Positions 42,701 to 54,775 of a DNA stretch of 64,000 nucleotides are shown here, one piece after another (within the stretch, counting starts at the first letter, position 1; each line of letters opens with the position of its first letter). This stretch comes from Gnetum montanum. Lineage: Eukaryota; Streptophyta; Gnetopsida; Gnetales; Gnetaceae. Under the pieces are notes generated by a model. That model worked only from the letters and a program-made list of their open reading frames with translations, was not told where the DNA came from and did not search any database. The stretch is taken from assembly GCA_015680685.1 (NCBI GenBank), contig MNCI01038112.1:194531-258530 (forward strand). Reading direction: 5' to 3'. Position numbers and translations under genes: made by a program.

Positions 42701-44181
42701 GACTTAGTGAGGTTAACTTTTATAGCATACTAAACTCTAGACAATTACTTCTAGAGGTTATACTGGTCATCATAATGTCTTAGTTATGTCATTATATGGA
42801 ACTCGTTCTGCATCATAGGTGACCAGGACGTACACTTGTCAACAGTGGTGACTCGATCCTAGGGCGAATTTCCTAATAAATTTGCCTTTATGGAAGTCGT
42901 CGTCCAAGATATGATTGGTCCCTTAGAGCAAATTGATCTTGAAGCGGGTACACCACAATCATTACGTAGAAGTTGTTCCATTGTGGTATTATGTTATCTA
43001 ATTATGCCGAACCGCCATTTTATGTTATTAGGAGCTCAACTCAAATGGGATCCGTAGCCTATTGATGTAGATGCCATCGAACCCTCATTGGAAGCGACTA
43101 TCGTGCTGCATAACATTTATGACGAGATGCGTAAATGTGCTATACGCTCAACTCGCTCCTTATGAGAATGTCAGAGCGTAAACGAAGACCTTTGGAAGAG
43201 ACTGCAAAGGTCGGAGAAGGAGAGGGTGGCTCTAGGTGATGAAGTGGGGGATTTGAGGTCACGAAAAGAATTCCTGCAAGCTCAGGGGACGAGCAATAAG
43301 GACTGGCAGACGACTGTTGTAGACTATGCCCGTTATCGGATGATCATCCAAAATAGTGTCCAGACCAGCCATGAACTGGTCGAGCAGAGGATGCAAATGG
43401 ATCTCCTAGCTCAGAAAAATCAAGACTGGAAGGACTTTAGCGTGAGTGTGCAAGAATGGGGGTAGATGCAGAAAGACCATAAATATGTCTATAAGCAAGA
43501 ACACTGCCTATCATCAACATTACAGGGACTCTGTCGTTAAGGCTCAGTCTCTTCGACTATTCCTCAACGTAATTGGTGCTTCCAGTGCATTTGAAAGGTT
43601 TCAAGAGCAAGTGATGGTAAGTGCTTCCCCAGAAAGGGAAATGACTCTTCCTAGGGGGAGACAACTGTCCCTTCCTTCTTCCCTGAACCACCTCGATGGA
43701 CTCCTGTGGAGAAAGGGAAGGTCAAGGCTGGAGCTAATCTAGGAGATGCGGTTTGGTCTGAGCTTACCAAGGACGAAATTATGCAACGTCTGTGGGTTGG
43801 CTTAGAACAAATCCCGTTTGCTACTGATGTAGGACTTTCATAGGTGAGTTGTTGTTTTATTACACTTTTCGTCATACCTAGTTTTGATCGCAATGTCAAT
43901 ATGCATGTTATGTCTAATTGCAGGAACGACCTAAGGAGGTTCCTCAGCGAGATGAACATAATGTGGATAACGGTCCTCACGAAGAGGGTTTGCAAGGGAC
44001 AGAGCGTAATGGTGATGATCAATGCCATGGCGAGCAACCTCATGCAGAAGAGCCTAGCAGGGACGGCCACTTTCACGAAAAAATGCCACCTGAAAAATGT
44101 GGCCCCTATGAGGATGATTTGCTCAAAGTAGAGATGGAGCTAAGGGATACAGGCAACAGTGGGGATAAAGGAGATGCATAG
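39793..44181 (+). pseudogene. Antisense gene of element D, eight exons
   Basis: Opposite strand to D gag-pol. Exon 1 39793-39911 (MAPKVKGKNAKLAKID; donor decayed), exon 2 40422-40871 (450 nt; ILDIIGIL, GAQGFLQFLL, NTLFVAHHLTTDFQNPPGT; acceptor TTGTGCAG, donor GG|GTAAGA), exon 3 40973-41280 (acceptor GATGTAG; donor AAT|GTTATC), exon 4 41357-42395 (acceptor GAGTAG, donor CAG|GTAAGC), exon 5 42503-42687 (GTGACAG; GAG|GTAAAT), exon 6 42819-42947 (ATCATAG; CGG|GTACAC), exon 7 43032-43843 (TATTAG; TAG|GTGAGT, 812 nt), exon 8 43924-44181 (ATTGCAG; 258 nt, acidic). Introns 2-7 are 76-131 bp. Phases agree with C except where indels hit exons 4 and 5. Stops in exons 1, 2, 6 and 7. Confidence 0.82.
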
Positions 44182-44374
44182 TGTGGCTGTATTAGCCACA
44201 GTTCATTTTTTTTATGATGGGACGAAACAAAAGACAATATTTTTCTTTAACACTTTAATGCAAATTTGGTCTGAATTTAATGTTCTTTTGTTGTTTTCGT
44301 TTTATGCAAGCATAAATGAATATTTTTTGAAGCTATGACAAACCGCAGATAGTTTTAAGTGTGTAGCATAAATG

Positions 44375-44730
44375 AAGTTACTAGTTTAAAGCCATTGCAG
44401 GCCACTAGGTAATTCAAGTGCAAAGCGTAAATGAGATCGCTAGTTTTAGGCCGTTTCGAACCTTTGACTAGTTCAAGTATAAATTGTGATTTAAATAGGT
44501 AGTTTTAAGGCCATTGCGGGCCATGGATAGTTTAAGGCCATTTCGGGCCATGGATAGTTTAAGGCCATTTCGGGCCCTGGATAGTTTAAGGCCATTTTGG
44601 GTCCTGGATAGTTTAAGGCCATTTTGGGCCCTTGCTATATGTGTGGAAGAATAAAATAAATAACACTAAGTCGCCAGTTTTAAGCCCTGGCAGGCTGCAA
44701 TTAATTTTAGGCCATTTCGGGCCATGGGTA
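44375..44730 (-). repeat. TAAACT-unit array (i) of element D, near-perfect 27-bp tandem part
   Basis: On the minus strand, units GGCCCGAAATGGCCTTAAACT followed by ATCCAT. Between about 44505 and 44640 four to five units run head to tail with a 27-bp period and few changes. Flanking units are diverged. 44182-44374 and 44731-45000 hold no gene that I can support. Confidence 0.75.
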
Positions 44731-45000
44731 ATTCAAGCCTAAAGCATACATGATTAGTTTTAGATAAAGTTAAGAGTAACAAAGACAGCTGGTGGAAGCG
44801 TAAAAAATATAAGCATAAACGTAAATGAGAATAGCTGGTGGAAGCGTAAAAATATATGTGTAAATGTAATTAGTGTTTGTAAAGCAAAAATAGGATAGCT
44901 TATTTGTAAGCAAAAATAGGATAGCTAATGAAAAAGTACATGTAAACTACATGGCAGTTAGATAACTAGATTTACTTGCTAAGTTTGTAATTGCTTCCTA

Positions 45001-46199
45001 ATTGCTTTTATTTTTGGTGACGCGTAAAGACGAGGGGATTTATGACCTTTTTCCTTCACGCCACAATCTTCCTTTTAGAATGGTAGTTCAGCCCAAGTTA
45101 GGCTGTCATCGGCCACTATTTCGGCTTGTTCGAGTATTTGGACAGGGGACTGATCTTCAGGCATTTCGATTTCTGACCCCTGTTCCGTTTCTATGTTATT
45201 AACAGCCTAAGGGGTTATTTCATCATCATGGATGACCACTTCTCCTCCTGCGTAGGGTAGATGGATCTCCTGATGGATAGGTGATGAAACGACCCTCAAT
45301 TAAGCCAGCCAAGATCTCCCCAGGATCAAGTTGAAGCCAGGCATCTCCTCGATGATAATAAACATTGTGTCTATGGGGAACTGCTCCCCTACCACAAAGT
45401 TGATGTGAACCATCCCTTTAACTTGCACTTGTGCCCTGTTGAATGACTTTACGACATTATGGTAGGACTGATCTGATTGATCAAACCTAACTTATCCACT
45501 ATGGGATATGGAATGACATTAGTGGCCGCCCCATCATCTACATGTACTCTCGGAATTCAGTGTTGGCCAACCTGGATGATGATGAACATGGACACTGTTG
45601 TCACCTAACCCTTCTCTAGGTCATCCTTAATGGATTCATCGCGAAAGGTCAACAAGGAAGGCACAGGCTTCTCAGCTGCGAAAGAAATCATAATGGAATG
45701 AATTGCTTCTTCATCTACTGGCAGGCTCTCATCCACGAGTATGGATGTTAGCATACGAACCATAGCCTCACGATGTTTTTGTGACGTCATGAGTAAGTCA
45801 TAAAGGCTCAATGTTGTATTTTTTTGTTTTAGAGCCAGTTTGACTTGCGTAAAGGCATCGAAGAGATCCTGCCCACGATCGAGCTACCTATCACTCTTTA
45901 CCTCTTCCATTCTCCCTAAGAGACAAATTTCTCGAGGAGGAGTAACATTTGGTCGAAGGCTGTGTTTCTTTTGGCTAGGAGGAGATGGTTGTGTTTGCGT
46001 AACTTCGTCATTTTAGAAAATGGGTCCAAGGGTACAGAATCGAGGGGTTTAGGCTTGGGAAACCCCAGCGTAAGATAGTCCTTGGCTGTACCAGTTGTCA
46101 TACCTCCTTCTCCTTTTCTGTTAAGTTGGGATCGGGAGATTGACTTGAAGGTTTGCCCCTGCACAAGAGGGGTGGTTGATGGTTTTGGCACCCTAATGA
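45001..46199 (-). pseudogene. Protease (PR) of element D
   Basis: Minus-strand frame from 45811 (MSLYDLLMTSQKHREAMVRM), then RVHVDDGAA at about 45545-45520 (catalytic motif intact, preceded by a stop), the N(L)ILG(R/S) region near 45330, and the tail ending KAIRKQLQT near 45005. Upstream, 46191-45916 encodes the Pro/Ser-rich linker. Two or more stops or shifts. Confidence 0.82.
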
Positions 46200-48779
46200 C
46201 AAAGGGTGCCTTAGGCGTAGGCGTGGGCTGAGTCGCAACTTTACTGACAGCGGGCTGTCGAGAAATTATCTGAGAAGGGGCTTGAAGGATAAAAGGTTGC
46301 CTTGGAGCACCNGTTATCTGAGAAGGGGCTTGAAGGATAAAAGGTTGCCTTGGAGCACCACTTGTCGATGCAGATGGATCTGCTATTTGGGGCGAGCGAG
46401 GATACGTTCACAACATGAAAGGCTGCTTCGGCTATGCCCGATTATCGCCCTATGCTCCTACCACATTGATTGTGTACCCTACGTTATTTGCATTTAATGG
46501 GTCTTGGTACACATGCATGGCTTGGTTTTCTAGGCGAGCTGGACTACTGCTATCTAAGATCAGGTCACCTTGATCAATCATATGTTGAATGTCATCTTTC
46601 AATGCCCAGCAGTAATCCATGTCATGACCACACAATTGATGGTAGTCATAAAATCGATCTAGTCTAAAGTTCTTGGGAACTGGCGGTTCATTAGGTTGGG
46701 CCAAGGAGGGGTTCTTGAGTAACTCACAATGGCGCCTATGACATTTCAGAGCCTCCTCGGACACCACCTTGTGTCGAATATGACCGATTCCCAGTAATTG
46801 CTTCAGAAGTTCTGAAGGCTTCACAGGTAGAGTTGTGTAATTTGAGCGATCCTTACGCTCAAATTTTGGCCTTGGTTGTGGAGTTACTTTGGGGGCGAAA
46901 GGAGCTTCTTGATTGGAGTCATTTGAGCTAGTTGTCGACTTGGCAGGCTTCACAATTTTTTTCTTGTTGTTGTTGTTTTTCTTCTTGGCCCCCTCGGCAA
47001 CCGCCGCTACTGTCGTTGTGGTAGCTTTGCTTTTATCCTTGCCCTTGCTATGGGCATTTTTGTAGACTACATACGTCGGATCCTTACTAGCCTCCGCAGC
47101 ATCCTGGATGCTCTTAGTCTAAGCAAAGGCTTGGCTGAGGGAATGGGGAGCGAGATAATACAGCTTAAACTTGATAAAGTCGTTGACCGCTCCCTTGAAG
47201 ATTTCCAGTAGATGGGCTTCCGCGATGGGTTCGTGGATTTCATTCAAAGTAGTGCTCCACTGTTGTATAAACTTTTGAACCGACTTGAGCGGGTCTTGCT
47301 TGACTCCCATAAGCTGGTCCAACGTGACCTCCGACTTCAGATTGTATTTGAAATGAGTCACAAACTCAATTAACATCTCTTCCAAAGTTGAGATGGAAAC
47401 ACATGGGAGTGCTCAATACCAGTCCAGAGCTTTGCCCGTTAAGGACATAGCAAAGACATGGATTATAGTATGCGTCCATTGTTACAGTAATAAGGACTCT
47501 AACCTGAAAGTGACGAGGTGGGCGTTGGGATCACCTTCCCCATTATATTTTGTAAAATGGGGAAGGGGCATCCTAGGTGGCAACGACAAGACAGGGAGTA
47601 CTGGACTAATAGGATCGTCATGGTAGAAATCCATGACTTGTACCATGTCAGAACTAGCAGCTTTGAGATGCTTGACCTCTTCTATAAGGGTCTGAATGAG
47701 CTAGAAGGCTTGGTCCAGACCCGTAGACAACAAGGTTATTTGTGGAACGGCAGGAGGGGCCACATCGGGTGGCCAGAGGTGGCAGCTTGGCCGATGGTTG
47801 GTGCTAACGAGATGGTCCTTGTAGGCAGTCCCGCTTGTGGCTTCCACCATTCAGTAGTTGGTGCGGATGGGGCAACCACCATTGGTTGCGCTATCGAATA
47901 TGCTGTTTGTGTAGCCGAGGGCACAAACAACGATCCTACAACTAGGTTTAGCACTTGCAGGACCTAGCTTTGATGATGGGGATGATGGGGCATTTGCGCA
48001 GGATGCACAATGAGTGGCATATTGGGAGCCCACCATGCTGTGGTGGCAGGCCCTATCGTGTGAGTCGGGATCTAGGTTGGTGTTGTAGGTAATTGCGATG
48101 TAGGTATCACGTGCACATGCGGTGACATAGGCGCAAGTGCACGATGAGATGGGTTAGGTAATTGCACCTACTGAGGAATAATTTACGATGGACCATTACC
48201 CGGGAAGATAGTCGGAGAGAGAAAATGTATGTGCGATGAGTGTGGGACTCGATTAGTATTGGATAATGTCAGGGGCATGGTAACCATGAATAATGGATTT
48301 ACGCAGGACATCGTGGAGGGAGGGGCCATGACGAAATTAGCATGACCGCCTCCTTCAGAGTGGGAGTCTAGATCATCTTGCTCATCATGAAGCGTTTCAT
48401 CGCGAAACAACTCCTCCAGTTGTTCTGGTGACCTCTTAGCCATCAACATTTGATCTAGGATCCACTTTTGTTGGTCTGTTAGGGGCACAGTGATGTTAGG
48501 TGAAGGAATAAATTCCTTCCTGTTGCAGTATATGAACTCGTATTCTCGTTTTTCTTCGAGTTCTTGTGGATACATGGGCAGGTTTACTACTAGTTTAGCA
48601 CAGAGGAAATTGTAGTGTTCTCTATGCTGAGTGTGTCCCTCAAGCTCTTTGTTTTGAATCCTGAGGGAGCGGCGCAGTCACACTAGACTAGTTGGCGGCT
48701 CGACCACTAGAAGTGTAACTTGCATGGTCCAAGGGTTCTCGAGGTTGGCAGTGTCAACAGCTGTAGTTGATGTAGTCAT
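46200..48779 (-). pseudogene. gag of element D
   Basis: Start ATG at 48779 (MTTSTTAVDTANLENPW). The frame 48575-48183 carries FIYCNRKEFIPSPNITVPL. The gag core is at about 47640-47120 (ALDWY, FKYNLKSEVTLDQLMGVKQ, IQQWSTTLNEIHEPIAEAH). The basic stretch and then the frame 46953-46450 carry the knuckle FYDYHQLCGHDMDYC, where the first Cys is Tyr, and LKDDIQHMIDQGDL. The C-terminus has QPFIL and FVIRV boxes. Closely similar to B. Confidence 0.87.
46266..46359. other. Assembly joint: single N at 46312 with 46-bp duplication
   Basis: 46266-46311 is repeated at 46314-46359 in the gag-PR linker of D. Confidence 0.8.
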
Positions 48780-49011
48780 TCTCTACATGGTTGGTAAATA
48801 ATGGTAATAAGAATAACGATTGTAGGGGCAAAGGCAAACTAAGATAATAATCGGGGCTTTCTATCTTCTAGGATTCCAAAGGAATCGTCGCAGTGACCGA
48901 TCTGCACCACACAATCTCGTAAACAACCTCGGAGGTATTATGTTTACGTTGATTGACAATGGGTACAGATAGCTTACAAGACTACTCGTAAAATATGGAT
49001 CGGATATGCTG

Positions 49012-49030
49012 GCCCTCCTTCTAGCACCAG
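49012..49030 (-). other. Primer-binding site of element D
   Basis: On minus CTGGTGCTAGAAGGAGGGC, 5 bp from the LTR. The leader beyond it (48780-49011) has one copy of the unit that is triplicated in A. Confidence 0.65.
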
Positions 49031-49035
49031 AAAAC

Positions 49036-50579
49036 TATAATGACAGAAAACGTCGGTGACTGGAAATACCAAACGAAAGTCCGTGTACATAGTTCTAACC
49101 CCGAATCCGTGCGAGGATCGTGCTGGAGAGAAAATGAATCCGAGGTGCCCTGAACGGTCTTGTCAATCAGACAAGGACTTACTTGATTAGTAAAAATTTT
49201 GTGATATTTAGATGACAAACTGATGGTTCTTTATGAGAAGATATAATATTGTTAACTTTGAAGATAATTGAAAACGATGTAATCGACTGAAAGCGATTTG
49301 CGAGATTCGTGTAAATAGAAGACAAGAGATCAAATTTAGAATGAAAACAATCCCAATATCTGGGATTCAACTCACAAACCAAGTATATTAGATACAATGA
49401 TTATAAGCAGACTTCGATTTAAGCGAAGTACATGCCAACAACAAGAAGGTTGTTCAAAGATGAAGTAAGCAAAGGTTGATCTACCTTATTCTAGTGGATC
49501 TGGGTACAAGGAGGTTGGTCTTGAAGCAGAATGTCTATCAAATAGCTATTTCTGACCAAAGGTTCTTGCCGATCGTCATCGATATTCTTGTGATTACTGA
49601 TCCCCTTTGTTTTCTTGTTACTCCTTGCTAAAAGTTATCAACAATTGCGAATGGAAAAAAAATTGCCCACAGAGAAAATCTATTAATCTTAGGAGAAATT
49701 TTTTGCCAACCCTTTGATCTCTGTCGACTGGAGTATTTATAAGATTAGGGTCAAGAGAAAAATGCAGTTTAGATGACGCATGTCCTGAACCTGCACAATG
49801 CCATTCACTTGATGTGTTTGTTGTTGAATCTTGTGGCATCATACTACGTAGCACGTCGTAAACCAGTCTTGTTTGGGCTTTGGCGATAGGCTGTTCTTTG
49901 ATTACGATGCGATACACTAGAGAGCGTATCGTGACGTATGAACTACTGATGCTTGTATTATACTACTNAAGAGAGCGTATCGTGACGTATGAACTACTGA
50001 TGCTTGTATTATACTACTTTTGTCTTTGTTTTTATTACGCTGCACCATGCCAGATTACACTACATCATGCTAAATTATGCCTCATAGCGTAATTTAGTGT
50101 AAAATAGCAAATCCTGCGAAAAATGGAAGTGTTTTCATCATGCTTCCTCTGTTTCTGATCTATCCTTCCGGGGTTTTATTACGCCACACTGTATAACGTA
50201 GCGTAATAGGCCCATTAAACGAAAAAGAAAACCTGCTGAAATGTACGGCATGCTGCAGATCATTGTCTAAGCCTTGAGATTTTTGTTGGATCATCAAAGT
50301 CTTGAATGTTTTCCATCTTTGATGTTGCGATGGACTACCTTTAACATTACGCTGCGTAATGTGACGTTACGCTATGTTGCGTAATGCAATGTAGTATGCT
50401 AAAAGTTCAAATTTTTGAAACATAGAAAACTCGCAAAGCTGAAGGCTTGTCGTCGTGCACCCATCGTTTTGTTGTCTTCTGAAATTTAATTGTACTATGT
50501 TGCGCCTTGTCACGACTCCTTGCCTGAATTGCTAGAATTTTCCAAACCTTCGAGGCCTCAAAATTTTTATGGTGTTTCA
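49036..50579 (-). repeat. 5' LTR of element D (about 1.5 kb)
   Basis: On plus TATAATGACAG ... ATGGTGTTTCA. Its length of 1,544 includes a joint (N at 49968) with 49 duplicated bases (49919-49967 and 49970-50018). Without that it matches the 3' LTR length. The terminal dinucleotide in element sense is TA; the 3' LTR has CA. Confidence 0.92.
49919..50018. other. Assembly joint: single N at 49968 with 49-bp duplication
   Basis: 49919-49967 is repeated at 49970-50018 inside the LTR. Confidence 0.8.
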
Positions 50580-50584
50580 GACAT
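50580..50584. repeat. Target-site duplication of element D, right copy (GACAT)
   Basis: Repeats 32597-32601; element B resumes here. Confidence 0.9.
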
Positions 50585-50932
50585 GAAGCGTAAATATCGT
50601 GCCATTAATCTCATAGATATCGCATTAATTATGATCTCGTAATCCGATCGCATTAACTATGGTTTGCAAAGATCCTAAAGTAGCTATTTTTCCACACTAG
50701 ACATACCACATTATACTTCTAGCCATAGTCCGCGAGGACTTTAAGCTAGCACCTAGGAAACCTTCCTTGCTTGCTATTTTCTTACAAACTCTATATATTG
50801 TAATGGTCCGCTAAGACCTTAAACTGGCAACCTTTTTGACACGTACGTCTAAAGCCTTGTATCATTTCACCATGTTGACAAAAAATAATTTAACTACTTC
50901 CTTTCCTGGCGGTTTTGCAGGTCGATTTGTAA
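50585..50932 (+). promoter_or_regulatory. Spacer before RT of element B: TAAACT units and putative sense acceptor
   Basis: Two clear units, GTCCGCGAGGACTTTAAGCT (about 50729) and GTCCGCTAAGACCTTAAACT (about 50807). A pyrimidine-rich stretch then ends GGTTTTGCAG at 50920, 12 bp before the RT ATG at 50933. No gene. Confidence 0.5.
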
Positions 50933-53120
50933 ATGGATGAAGGTTTGCTTGCACCCTTAGCCCTAACAGGCCCATACGAGGAAACCTTTAAAGAACCTAA
51001 TCTTGCAATGATAGGAACCAACGCCTCCTCCTATGACATAACCATACTAGCCTCAGAAGTATTCCCAGACTGGCCAGAACATTTGGTCCAATCCCTAGAC
51101 CTAGAGGTTGGTGATGTGACCGAGGATCCCCTCACTAAGATCTCTACGGCTACATACAAAGGAGAAAGCAAAACTCTGAAGTTGAGTTCTCTCCTTCACC
51201 AACAAACGCAGAACGACATGTCTCGAGTTCTCCACGATAACGTTGTGGTGTTCGCATGGTCATAAGAAGACATGCCGAGTTTAGACCTGCAACTAATACA
51301 GCACAACATCGTGTTAGACCCATGTATCAAAGTGGTTAAACAGAGAGCACAGAAGATTAAGCCAGAAATCGCATTGGTAGTGCATGAAGAAATCACTAAG
51401 CTATATCAAGCTGGTTTCATCTGCGCGATTGATTACTCAGATTGGGTGTCAAACATAATTTTTATTTCTAAGAAAATGAGAGGAATACGCATCTGTATAG
51501 ACTTCCATGATCTGAACAAGGCAACGGTTAAAGACAATTTTCCATCACCGAGTATTGACCAACTTATCAATACAATAGCTATACATGCTTTACTATCCTT
51601 TATGGATGGGTTTTTGGGATACAATCAAATCCGTATCAACCTAGAAAATCAACTAACTACAACTTTCATGATCCCCTGGGGAACTTTCTATTATACAATG
51701 ATGCCTTTCGGGCTAAAAAATGCTAGAGCAACTTATCAATGTGCCATGACATATACTTTTAGCAGTTATCTCTTAGAGAGATTGAATGACTACATAGACA
51801 ACATAGCTATTAAATCTCGGAAGTTGGTAGATCACCCAAACGATTTAGAGTTAATCCTTAAATGATGTCTCAATCATGACCTACAACTTAACCCAAGAAA
51901 ATGTGTGTTCGGAGTCAAAACCGAGCGCATGTTGGGGTTTGTAGTGTCGGAGGCTAGCATACGAGTCGACCCTAACAAGGTTAGGGCCATCGTTAACCTA
52001 GCACTACCTATGAACCTCAAAGAACTGCGTGGATTGCAAGGTAGGTTACAGTTTATCAAAAGGTTCATCTCGAAGTTGACAGACAAGTTACACCCCATGC
52101 AGCATCTACTCAAGAAGGGGATTAACTTCAAATGGACTTAAGATTGTCAGTATGCTTTTGACAACTTAAAGAAAGAGCTGTTACATTTGCCAATGGTTTT
52201 CCTGCCATAAAGGGATCAACCCTTCTACATCTACCTGGAAAATTCAAATATGTCCATAGCTGCGTTGTTGTGTCAAAAGAGGGACAATGAAGTACAATGA
52301 AGGTACAATGAAGTAGAGCATAACTGCTTGGCATTGGTTTTCACGCTCAAGAAATGTAGACACTATCTTTTTCACAACCCAATTAACATAATTTGCAAGA
52401 ACAACATTCTACGGGCAATCACAAAAAATTTATACAAGAGCAGTAAGATAGCCCGATGGAAGGCCATCATAGTAGAATTTGACTTACACTATGTTGGCCA
52501 ATCTTATACGAAAGGCAGAGCAATAGTCGACCAACTTGTAGCATCACCTGTTAACGATCAGGCGACGATAGATCCTGAATTTCTAGATGAACATGTACAT
52601 AGTTTAAACCCTGTATCAACAAGCCTCGAAGCAACATTACACTTTGATGGAGCTTTGACTACCAAGGGCAGCAATGTCATCGCCGTCATCATGCTTTCCC
52701 CTGAGGATGTTCACCCATTGGCTTACTGCCTGGCATTCTCGTGTACGAACAATGTGGCAGAATACGATGGGCTCCTCAGGGGACTATTAGCAGCCATGGA
52801 ACTGAACGTTCAACACCTGGCAATCCGAGGTGATTCAATGCTCATTTTCAATCAGATCACAGAAGTCTATGCCTGCAAAGCCATACATCTACAACCCTAT
52901 TGCGATATGGCTAAAGACCTTTTGAAGCAATTTACAATGACTGACGTCTAACATGTGTCGTGTAGTGAGAACACTGTAGCTAATGCACTAACTATGCTAG
53001 CTTTAAATGTGCCACCACATTTGTTTGCCACCTTGCCTGCTTTAATGATGGAATGTACAGATCCTATCATCCAAGCGATGCAAATATTTTCTTTAAGTGC
53101 AGAAGGAATGCCAGAATGGT
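50933..53120 (+). pseudogene. RT - RNase H - archaeal-like RNase H of element B
   Basis: Start 50933 (MDEGLLAPLALTGPY). RT blocks RICIDFHDLNKA, SFMDGFLGYNQI, FGLKNARATYQ; the catalytic motif is YIDN (about 51791), so the last Asp is Asn. RNase H: FYIYLENSNMSIAALLCQ and FHNPINIICKNN. Second RNase H: LHFDGALTTKGS, NVAEYDGLLRGLL, IRGDSMLIF and ENTVANALTMLAL. Stops after VFAWS, in the NPRKC region and elsewhere. Confidence 0.88.
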
Positions 53121-54358
53121 ATGACAACATTAAAACCTACCTTCTACGTGGCAAACCACTACACGAGTTAACATCTGCACAAAAGGACGCAATCTGCAAG
53201 CATGCCAGGCAATACGTCATCATCGAAGACAACACTCTATGTAGGCACTCCTTTGATGGGGTATTGTTATCTTGCGTTAATAATGACCAAGCGCAAATGA
53301 TAGTTAGCAAAGTCCATGAAGAACTATGTGAAGGAAACATAGCCCCGCGAGCCATGGCCGCTAAAATCAGACACTTATGGTATTACTAGTCATACATGGA
53401 ATGAGATTGCCTTGCCAAAGTCAAGACATGTGACACATGTCAGCATTATGCAAATCTAATACACATGTCACCAACTGAGTTGCATACCACATAGATCACT
53501 TGGCCATTCCAACGATGGGGACTAGATAGCATAGGTCCCATCACGCCTAAGTCTTCCGCAGCATATAGTTTCATTATCACCGTCATTGAGTACTTCACAA
53601 AGTGGGTTGAGGCTATTCCCCTATGAAAGACTACATTTCAACAGGTTTGCTATTTTATCTTGGATAACATAGTAACAAGGTTTGGACTTCCCATGACTAT
53701 TGTGACCGACAATGGACCATAATTTAGTAGCACCGAAACCAAATCTTTCTGCAATAACCTTGGTATTAAGCAATCTTTTTTCTCACCATATTACCTACAA
53801 GAAAATGGTCAAGAGGAAGCAACAAACAAGTTGATTATCAATTTACTGAAAAAGATGCTCAGTAGCAACAAGAAATGATGGCATGAGCAAATCCTCTATG
53901 TGCTATGGGACTATCGTATGACATGCAGAACAGCTACGGGTAGGACACCATATAGCCTAGTCTACGGATCTGAAGTAGTGTTGCCCCTTGAACTATAGGT
54001 TCCCTCACTGCGGATGGTCCTCTCCACAGTTATAAATGAGACTGAACACAATAAGTCTAGGATCGTGGATCTAGACTCAGTGGAGGAGAAGCGCATCCAG
54101 ACACTTAATAGCATCAAAAAATATTAGGTGAGGCAAACGCAAAAGCATCATCACAACCTACATTAGCGACTAATCAAGAAAGGAGACTTGGTCCTTAAAG
54201 CCATTCATGAACCAATGAGCAAATTCTCTGCAAGCTACGAAGGCCCCTTCCTGCTCATCAATGCATATAACAATAGAGCATTCAGGCTAGCAGACATCGA
54301 TGGCAATGAGCTTGCAAACCTAGTGAATCATATGTACCTGAAGCAGTACCACATTTAG
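53121..54358 (+). pseudogene. Integrase of element B
   Basis: Zinc module VHEELCEGNIAP ... VKTCDTCQHY (about 53310-53450): the second His of the usual GGH is Asn. WGLDSIGPI keeps the first Asp, VTDNGP (about 53702) the second, and NGQEEATNK the Glu. The C-terminal module EGPFLLINAY ... NHMYLKQYHI ends at the stop at 54356-54358. At least six stops interrupt it. Confidence 0.87.
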
Positions 54359-54369
54359 ACGTTAGCTTG

Positions 54370-54775
54370 ACTAGAACACAAGATAATAATCATCTGCTAT
54401 GACGTAAACCTGGCAATGCTGCAAAAAATGTCCGCTACGATGTAAAACTGGCATTTTTTGCACGTGTCTACCATGATGCTAAACTGGCAAAGCTTTCAAC
54501 CATCTACCATGACGTAAAAATGGCAAGGTAAGCATCCATCTGCTGAGACATTAAACTAGCATAGACTTATCCCTGGGTCACGACACAAAGCTGACACCCA
54601 CAGCATAGTCTGCTAGGACCATAAACTAGCTCTTCCACCATCTACTACGACGTAAAAATAACACACTTCAGTCTGCCTAGACTTTAAACTAGGACCATCG
54701 TCCGCTGGGACTTAAAATCAACAATGATGATCTACTGGGACCTAAAACTGGGATCTGCCAATAGAACATCCATGA
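54370..54775 (+). repeat. TAAACT-unit array (iii) of element B, after integrase
   Basis: About eleven units at 25-45 bp spacing with the consensus (T)C(C/T)GCTA(C/T)GA(C/T)GTAAAACTGGCA, for example at 54432, 54460, 54500 and 54715. Confidence 0.7.

Larger units (their letters stand above)
32602..50579 (-). mobile_element. Element D (18.0-kb Tat/Ogre-type gypsy element, minus strand)
   Basis: Complete element read right to left: 5' LTR 50579-49036, PBS, gag, PR, antisense gene (plus strand, 39793-44181), RT-RH-aRH, integrase, PPT, 3' LTR 34100-32602, with GACAT on both sides. Inserted upstream of exon 1 of the B antisense gene. The LTRs differ at about one base in ten in their first 140 bases by eye, so D is older than C. 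Four single-N joints lie inside D. All genes carry stops. Confidence 0.94.
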
